A model generated the notes under the pieces. That model searched no databases, was not told the DNA's origin, and saw only the letters and a program-made list of their open reading frames with translations. From positions 941,569 to 978,075 of the forward strand of contig CP070826.1 of assembly GCA_020344435.1 (NCBI GenBank): a DNA stretch of 36,507 nt. Direction: 5' to 3'. The DNA is from Candidatus Bathyarchaeota archaeon. GTDB lineage: Archaea > Thermoproteota > Bathyarchaeia > Bathyarchaeales > Bathyarchaeaceae. The translations under genes and the position numbers were made by a program. Of the stretch, positions 31,434 to 36,507 are shown one piece after another. The stretch's first letter is position 1, and the number at the start of each line of letters is the position of its first letter.

Positions 31434-33647
31434 ATGTCTCCACGTTTCAGACAGACAAAAGATATACTCAAGCTGATGTCCACGAAAGCGGATATCCGCG
31501 ACATCGGCATAATAGCCCACATTGATCATGGCAAGACAACCATGACGGATTCTCTGCTAGCCGAAGCTGGACTTCTATCGCCGAAGATAGCTGGCGAGGC
31601 TAGAGCCCTCGATTATCTTGAGGAGGAACAGAAGCGCGGCATCACTATAAAAACTGCCAACATCTCTCTCATGCACGAAATCGAAGGCAAACAGTATGTT
31701 GTCAACCTCATTGACACCCCCGGCCATGTGGACTTCACCGGGAAAGTGACACGAGCACTCAGAGCCATCGACGGTGCAGTTGTGGTTGTAGACGCTGTCG
31801 AGGAGGTTATGGTTCAAACAGAGACAGTGACGAGGCAGGCACTGGAGGAGAGGGTCAAGCCTGTTCTGTTCATAAACAAGGTCGACCGGTTGATTAGAGA
31901 ATTGAAACTCAACCCTGATGAAGTTCAGGCCAAACTACACAGGATAATCCGAGACTTCAACAACCTGATCGACATCTATGGAGAGCAAGAATACAAGAAG
32001 GAGTGGAAGGTAGACGCTGCCAAAGGAACAGTCGCGTTCGGCTCTGCACTCCATAAGTGGGGCTTTACCGTGAACATCGCCCAGAATAAGGGAATAATGT
32101 TCAGCGACATTGTAGACATCTACAAAAACGAACGTTGGCAAGAGCTTCCAAAAATGCTCCCACTACACAACGCCATACTGGACATGGTCGTCAGAAACCT
32201 GCCAAATCCAGTGGAAGCCCAGAAATACCGGGTTCCCAAAGTCTGGAGAGGCGACATGGAATCTGAGATAGGGCAAGCAATGTTAAAATGCGATGATGAC
32301 GGACCCATCGTTATATGCTTAACCTCGGCGCAGATGGATCCACACGCGGGTTTAGTTGCCACAGGCAGAATGTTCTCAGGATCAATAGAAGAAGGTGACC
32401 AGGTTTACCTTGTCGGTGCAAGAAAAGACTATAGGGTTCAGCAGGTCTCCATGTATATGGCTGCGTTTAGAGAGCCCGTGGAGCGCATCGTCGCAGGAAA
32501 TATAGTAGCTTTACTCGGGCTTGATCTTGCAAGAGCAGGCGAAACACTCGTCGACGTAACGCATAAAGGTGCGATGATTCCCTTTGAACGCATAAAGTAC
32601 GTCTCTGAACCCGTCGTAACCATAGCCATAGAGCCAAAACATCCGAAGGAGCTGCCCCGCCTCGTTGATCTCATGCATCGTCTCTCGATTGAGGACCCCA
32701 ACCTTGTGACCACGATAAACAAGGAGACAGGTGAGTATCTGCTTAGTGGGATGGGCGAGCTTCATCTGGAGATTGCTGTCAAGTTCCTAGGCCAGTATGG
32801 AGGAGGACTAGAGATTCTCACTTCTCGTCCGATAGTTGTATATCGTGAGAGCGTCGCTGGGCAGGGCGTTGTAGCGATGGCGAAAAGCCCGAATAAGCAC
32901 AGTCGTTTCTGGATTCAGGTAGAGCCGCTTGGGCAGCAGGTATTAGACATGATCAATAAGGGTGAGATAGACGAGTATATGGGTCGAAAGCAGATGGGCA
33001 CTGTTCTGCGTAAGGAGGCTCAATGGTCCACGGACGAAGCGAGAAATGTGTGGACAATTGAGGAGCACAGAAACATCTTGGTCAATATGACAAAAGGAAT
33101 ACAATACCTTCGAGAGGTAAGGGATATGGTAATGGCAGGATTCAGATGGGCTTGTCAGAATGGGCCGCTCTCTGAGGAGCCAATACGTGGTTTGAAAGTG
33201 AAACTGATGGATGTCAAGTTACATGAAGATCCAGTGCATCGTGGCCCAGCACAGGTTATGCCCGCTACGCGGAGAGCCCTTCTAGGCTCATTCCTCACCG
33301 CAAAACCAGTACTCCTAGAACCCGTATACAAGATTGGTGTATCCGTATCTGCGCAATGGGTCGGTGATGTAACAGGAATGATTAGCCGCAAGCGCGGCAG
33401 AATACTCTCGTCACAACAGAAGGGTCCCGTGACCATGATTACAGGGTATATCCCAGTTGCTGAGACCTTTGGTCTCTCTGCTGAGATAAGATCAGCGACC
33501 TCAGGCCACGCGTTCTGGCAGACTCAATTCGACCATTGGGAGAAGGTGCCTGAGAGCATTGCGTTAGAGGTTATTACGGGTATACGAGAGAGGCGTGGCT
33601 TGCCGCCTGAGATACCTACGCCAAGCAAATTCATCGATACGGTCTGA
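31434..33647 (+). CDS. fusA: Translation elongation factor aEF-2
   Basis: The ribosomal translocase GTPase. G1 is AHIDHGKTT (28-36), G3 is DTPGHVD and G4 is NKVD, followed by the archaeal/eukaryotic domains II-V. The diphthamide histidine is His602 in VHRGPAQVMPA, so the modification pathway is expected in this organism. At 737 residues it is the normal archaeal length. ATG 31434 is preceded by CCCGGAGAAAGCGACTG, with GGAG as a Shine-Dalgarno 10 nt away; an internal ATG at residue 15 starts nearer to the fold. It is a single gene with no neighbouring ribosomal proteins. Confidence 0.97.
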   Translation: MSPRFRQTKDILKLMSTKADIRDIGIIAHIDHGKTTMTDSLLAEAGLLSPKIAGEARALDYLEEEQKRGITIKTANISLMHEIEGKQYVVNLIDTPGHVDFTGKVTRALRAIDGAVVVVDAVEEVMVQTETVTRQALEERVKPVLFINKVDRLIRELKLNPDEVQAKLHRIIRDFNNLIDIYGEQEYKKEWKVDAAKGTVAFGSALHKWGFTVNIAQNKGIMFSDIVDIYKNERWQELPKMLPLHNAILDMVVRNLPNPVEAQKYRVPKVWRGDMESEIGQAMLKCDDDGPIVICLTSAQMDPHAGLVATGRMFSGSIEEGDQVYLVGARKDYRVQQVSMYMAAFREPVERIVAGNIVALLGLDLARAGETLVDVTHKGAMIPFERIKYVSEPVVTIAIEPKHPKELPRLVDLMHRLSIEDPNLVTTINKETGEYLLSGMGELHLEIAVKFLGQYGGGLEILTSRPIVVYRESVAGQGVVAMAKSPNKHSRFWIQVEPLGQQVLDMINKGEIDEYMGRKQMGTVLRKEAQWSTDEARNVWTIEEHRNILVNMTKGIQYLREVRDMVMAGFRWACQNGPLSEEPIRGLKVKLMDVKLHEDPVHRGPAQVMPATRRALLGSFLTAKPVLLEPVYKIGVSVSAQWVGDVTGMISRKRGRILSSQQKGPVTMITGYIPVAETFGLSAEIRSATSGHAFWQTQFDHWEKVPESIALEVITGIRERRGLPPEIPTPSKFIDTV

Positions 33648-33695
33648 GGCAAATCAAGAGACAATCAACAACCACACTGTTTCTATGAAGCCAGA

Positions 33696-34241
33696 CTATA
33701 TGGGGTAAATGAATTCTTGCATTGTGCCCTTTCTGAAGCCTTCAAGGTTACTTTTCTTTGTCTCCTCTGGAACGCTGTTCTCTATTGCTTTCTCGGCCGC
33801 CTCTATGGTGACTAGGTTGGTTATTCTGATTACTGCGCCCAACATGACTACATTAGCGTAGATTCTTGACTTCAGCTCGATCTCTGCGATTCTGGTTGCC
33901 GGGACTTTGAAAACTCTGGCGTTAGTCTTTGGTATTGTCTTTACCCTATCCTTGTCTGTCAGGAGGATTCCTTTTGCCTTCAGGTCTTTCAGATGCATGT
34001 CTAGCGCACTCTGGCTCATCGCAACTAGAATGTCGCATTTTAGAACCTTCGGAAAGCCTATCTTCTCATCTGAGATTATGACCTCGCTTCTGGCAGCGCT
34101 CCCTCTCGCCTCAGCTCCATAGCTTTGCGTCTGAACCGCGTGTTTCCCATCATAGACTGCTGCTCTTCCCAAGATCTCACCTGCCAGAACGACGCCCTGC
34201 CCACCAAGTCCGCTTATTCTTATCTCAACTCGTCTCGGCAC
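33696..34241 (-). CDS. korC: 2-oxoacid:ferredoxin oxidoreductase, gamma subunit (KorC/G)
   Basis: The small subunit of a 2-oxoacid (probably 2-oxoglutarate) ferredoxin oxidoreductase. The N-terminal RISGLGGQGVVLAG is the hallmark of gamma domains, and QSYGAEARGSAARSEVIIS is the second conserved block. GTG 34241 is chosen since GGGAGGCGAG lies 5 nt upstream and the domain starts right after; ATG 34268 would add 9 basic residues. It overlaps the end of korB by 17 nt. It is last in the korA-korB-korC operon and faces aEF-2. Confidence 0.9.
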   Translation of the reverse strand: MPRRVEIRISGLGGQGVVLAGEILGRAAVYDGKHAVQTQSYGAEARGSAARSEVIISDEKIGFPKVLKCDILVAMSQSALDMHLKDLKAKGILLTDKDRVKTIPKTNARVFKVPATRIAEIELKSRIYANVVMLGAVIRITNLVTIEAAEKAIENSVPEETKKSNLEGFRKGTMQEFIYPI

Positions 34242-35058
34242 TTTTTCTCGCCTCCCGTATGACTTCATTCACTGTGTCCGTAAGTGTTGGGAACTCTCGA
34301 TGGACGAACTCTCCAACCACAATCTTCTCTGCAAGCTCTTCTTGAGCCATTCCTTCGGCTTCTTCAATTGGAACTGAGTTCTCCTTAAACCATCGGAGCA
34401 TATCAGTGGCGGTCTTCAATCCCACTCTTCTTCCGAAGGCTGTTGGGCACTGACTAACTGATTCGATGAAGGCGAAACCCTCCGTTTTGAGAGCTTTTTT
34501 CATGCCTGCCTTCAGCTGCATATGGTGGGCTGTTGTCCAACGAGCTGCATAGCTTGCTCCAGCCGCAACTACAAGACGTATCACGTCTAGAGGATATTCG
34601 AAACTTCCGTATGGTGTAGTTGTCGTTTCCGTTCCTAACGGTGTGGTTGGAGCGACCTGTCCACCTGTCATTCCGTAGATCATATTGTTCACCATTATTA
34701 CTGTGATGTCGAGGTTCCTTCGTGCTGCGTGGATGAGATGGCTTAATCCTATTCCGGCCAAATCTCCATCTCCCCCGAAAACCACGACGTTCAGATTCGG
34801 TTGAACAAGCTTCACTCCTGTCGCGACCGGTATGCTCCTGCCATGGGTTGTATGGATTGAGTCGGCTTTGAAGTATGGCGACGGAATCCATGACGCGCAT
34901 CCTATCCCGCTGCAGAAGACGAAGGTGCTTAGGTCGTTGTATTTCAGTTCGTAGACGGCTCTCAGGAAGCAGTTCATAACTGTAGTGCCCCCGCAGCCTT
35001 GGCAGAATGGGAGCTTTATGGGTCGCAGGTATTTCCGAGCAGAGAACTTCTCAGCCAT
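34225..35058 (-). CDS. korB: 2-oxoacid:ferredoxin oxidoreductase, beta subunit (KorB)
   Basis: The thiamine-diphosphate and [4Fe-4S]-binding subunit. FCQGCGG (18-24), VFCSGIGCASW, GRSIPVATG, FGGDGDLAGIGLSHLIHAARRN (Mg-TPP region GDGD to N) and MTGGQVAPTTP are characteristic of KorB/PorB. Cys residues at 19, 22, 49, 54 and later 208 are candidates for the cluster ligands. ATG 35058 has GGAGGCTG upstream and overlaps korA by 8 nt. Sequence is nearest in type to 2-oxoglutarate enzymes, but pyruvate or branched-chain 2-oxoacid use cannot be ruled out. Confidence 0.93.
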   Translation of the reverse strand: MAEKFSARKYLRPIKLPFCQGCGGTTVMNCFLRAVYELKYNDLSTFVFCSGIGCASWIPSPYFKADSIHTTHGRSIPVATGVKLVQPNLNVVVFGGDGDLAGIGLSHLIHAARRNLDITVIMVNNMIYGMTGGQVAPTTPLGTETTTTPYGSFEYPLDVIRLVVAAGASYAARWTTAHHMQLKAGMKKALKTEGFAFIESVSQCPTAFGRRVGLKTATDMLRWFKENSVPIEEAEGMAQEELAEKIVVGEFVHREFPTLTDTVNEVIREARKSAETS

Positions 35059-36202
35059 GGCTTTTCAGCCTCCTAATGATTTCTGAGAGAAGCTCTTCTG
35101 GAGTTATCATCTCTCCGCCGCCGATCTTGTTTACAGGGAAAACAGAAGCGGCGCCTTCTACAGCTCTTTTCACCTCATAGAATACCTGCCTGAGATTCAT
35201 CTCTGGCACAAATAGAGCCTTGGAGTTCTGAGCCATCCTCTGAATAACTTGATCAGGGAAGGGCCATATAGTCTTCAGTCTGATGAATCCAGTTTTGATG
35301 TGCTCTTTCTTTGCGAGTTCAACTGTTTCATAGATTGCGCGGGAAGTGCATCCATAAGAGATTATACCCACATCACATTCTTCAATATCATGGCCTTCGT
35401 ACTCGACGAGTTCATCCGTGTTTTTCTCTATTTTGTTGATCAGTCTTTCCACGAGTCTGCGATGTACGATTGGGTCTGCTGTGTAACGATGTCCCATTTC
35501 GTTGTGGGTTGATCCCGTTACTGGGACGTTGTAGCCTTTGCCCACCGTTGGCATGGGCGGAATATCTTGGGTGCCGAAGAAAGCCTTCTCTGTTTCCGTC
35601 GGTTTTTTCCGGTTTATGATCTCTATTTCTTCCAATTGTGGTATGGTGATTTCTCCTCTCATGTGGGCAATAATCTCGTCGGCCAGCAAAATGACTGGAG
35701 TTCGATACTTCTCGGCCAGGTTAAAGGCTCTAACAGTTAGTTCATACATTTCTTGGACAGAGTTCGGCGAGAGTGCTATCATCGTGTGATCTCCGTGAGT
35801 TCCCCATCTTGCCTGCATGACATCGCCTTGGCCGCATTTTGTGGCTTGTCCTGTGCTTGGACCTGCTCTCTGGACGTTCACGATCACACATGGTGTTTCG
35901 GTCATGAAGGCGTAGCCTATATTCTCTTGCATAAGGCTGAAGCCTGGGCCTGAGGTAGCCGTCATGGCTTTTGCTCCTGCCCAGCTTGCGCCTATGGCCG
36001 CACCTAGGGATGCTATCTCATCTTCCATCTGGATGGCAATTCCCCCGACTTGGGGCAGTCTATTGGCTATGTGCTCGGCTATTTCGGTTGCAGGTGTAAT
36101 AGGGTATCCTGCGAAGAATCTGCATCCAGCCGCTAAAGCTCCTTCTGCACAAGCTTCATTTCCTTGCCAGAAGTGTGTGCTTGGCGGTGTTGCTTTGCTC
36201 AT
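35051..36202 (-). CDS. korA: 2-oxoacid:ferredoxin oxidoreductase, alpha subunit (KorA)
   Basis: The pyrimidine-binding and transketolase-C part of the enzyme in one chain (383 residues). Blocks are FFAGYPITPATEIAEH, QMEDEIASLGAAIGASWAG, TATSGPGFSLMQENIG, QRAGPSTGQATKCGQGD and the C-terminal ISYGCTSRAI with GFIRLKTIWPFPD. The fusion and order fit a KorA-type subunit. ATG 36202 follows AAGGAAA. Unlike many archaeal kor operons, no small [4Fe-4S] ferredoxin subunit (KorD) gene is found just upstream, nor between korA and the Mut7-C gene. Confidence 0.94.
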   Translation of the reverse strand: MSKATPPSTHFWQGNEACAEGALAAGCRFFAGYPITPATEIAEHIANRLPQVGGIAIQMEDEIASLGAAIGASWAGAKAMTATSGPGFSLMQENIGYAFMTETPCVIVNVQRAGPSTGQATKCGQGDVMQARWGTHGDHTMIALSPNSVQEMYELTVRAFNLAEKYRTPVILLADEIIAHMRGEITIPQLEEIEIINRKKPTETEKAFFGTQDIPPMPTVGKGYNVPVTGSTHNEMGHRYTADPIVHRRLVERLINKIEKNTDELVEYEGHDIEECDVGIISYGCTSRAIYETVELAKKEHIKTGFIRLKTIWPFPDQVIQRMAQNSKALFVPEMNLRQVFYEVKRAVEGAASVFPVNKIGGGEMITPEELLSEIIRRLKSHG

Positions 36203-36353
36203 GAGGGTTTCCTTCTTTGGCGTGGATATTTTGGTTGTGGGTTTGAGATAAAGCCTGTGTTTGTACTTGTGCGCGGCTCTAGACCTTGGTCTGCTCTATG
36301 GAACAAATTGTCTGCGAATAGACGGTACAGATCAGAGTAAGCTCTCTGTCGAG

Positions 36354-36507
36354 CTATTTTTCCAGTGCTTGCCGAGCTGCCTTCAAGGTCTTCTCTATCT
36401 TCTTCCAGTGAGCGCCTTGCCAGTATATCTGTCCACAGCCGAGACATTGCCGGAACTCGTCGTAGTGAGTTAAGGTCGCCTCAGGTATCTTAGCCAGAAT
36501 GCTGTCT
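36354..36507 (-). CDS. Mut7-C RNase domain protein, C-terminal fragment
   Basis: The last 51 codons of a gene entering from the right edge. They read EFRQCLGCGQIYWQGAHWKK near the end, the C-terminal zinc-ribbon-like signature of the Mut7-C (DUF82) family, where the stretch is EFxxCxxCGxIYWxGSHW. The family has a PIN-like RNase domain before this part. The stop is TAG at 36354-36356, 151 nt from korA. The catalytic part is beyond the window, so function is only inferred. Confidence 0.75.
   Translation of the reverse strand, partial: DSILAKIPEATLTHYDEFRQCLGCGQIYWQGAHWKKIEKTLKAARQALEK

Noticed and set aside
36203..36353. Possible tRNA-like sequence between korA and the Mut7-C gene
   Set aside because: There is no T-loop consensus (GGTTCRAATCC), no acceptor stem pairing and no anticodon arm that can be drawn.
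36199..36447. 82-codon minus-strand frame ahead of korA, in the position expected for korD
   Set aside because: It has no cysteine motifs of a ferredoxin, overlaps the frame of the Mut7-C gene end, and its composition is not protein-like.

Overview
The window is about 36.5 kb of archaeal chromosome. The evidence is the information-processing and metabolic gene set: Kae1, Bud32 and Cgi121 of KEOPS, an ABCE1/Rli ATPase with two [4Fe-4S] motifs, aEF-2 with the diphthamide-site histidine, a proteasome beta subunit, the archaeal NadM, an archaeal-length triosephosphate isomerase, AMMECR1, DUF211 and DUF4152 proteins, and AT-rich TATA-like boxes about 25 nt ahead of many starts, several with little or no leader. 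A TFE-beta (RPC34-like) factor and a PGAT-type proteasome beta paralogue suggest a TACK-side lineage such as Bathyarchaeia. That placement is inference from gene content only.

Layout, left to right. (1) 1-2.9 kb: a minus-strand operon kae1-bud32-rdgB (last gene cut by the window edge), divergent from tfeB-rlmE. (2) 3.1-6.1 kb: a DUF4152 gene, then a GT28-like glycosyltransferase overlapping nadC. (3) 6.1-6.75 kb: a gene-poor stretch with a broken integrase-like ORF and a possible 39-residue protein. (4) 6.75-11.1 kb: AMMECR1, a proteasome beta subunit with Ala at the catalytic Thr1 position, a DUF2238-like membrane protein divergent from nadM, DUF211, and a COG2112 kinase-like protein. (5) 11.1-16.7 kb: a minus-strand histidine-degradation cluster with glutamate formiminotransferase, hutI, hutU and hutH, covering every step from histidine to glutamate. 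(6) 17.0-19.4 kb: a phosphoribosyltransferase overlapping the KEOPS subunit cgi121, facing a sua5-tan1 pair. With kae1 and bud32 this puts most of the t6A pathway in one window. (7) 19.5-24.4 kb: an isoaspartyl peptidase/asparaginase, a 28-residue ultra-acidic ORF with a perfect Shine-Dalgarno, ABCE1, triosephosphate isomerase and a DUF89 phosphatase. (8) 24.6-27.1 kb: a glycogen-debranching-type enzyme and a small OB-fold ssDNA-binding protein. (9) 27.1-27.8 kb: no convincing protein gene, but a large nested inverted-repeat region that could be a structured RNA. (10) 27.8-36.5 kb: an ECF transporter energising module (A, A', T) with no S component, a pyruvate-kinase-C-like protein, a small conserved-looking ORF, aEF-2, a three-subunit 2-oxoacid:ferredoxin oxidoreductase, and the 3' end of a Mut7-C RNase-like gene.

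The metabolic genes can be read together: histidine is degraded to glutamate, which can enter the 2-oxoacid:ferredoxin oxidoreductase route as 2-oxoglutarate; nadC and nadM supply NAD, the prosthetic group of urocanase. That link is inference. The observations most worth following up are the structured-RNA candidate at about 27.37-27.75 kb, the acidic microprotein at 20.64 kb, and the Thr1-less proteasome subunit. No rRNA, tRNA, CRISPR array or intact mobile element was seen.
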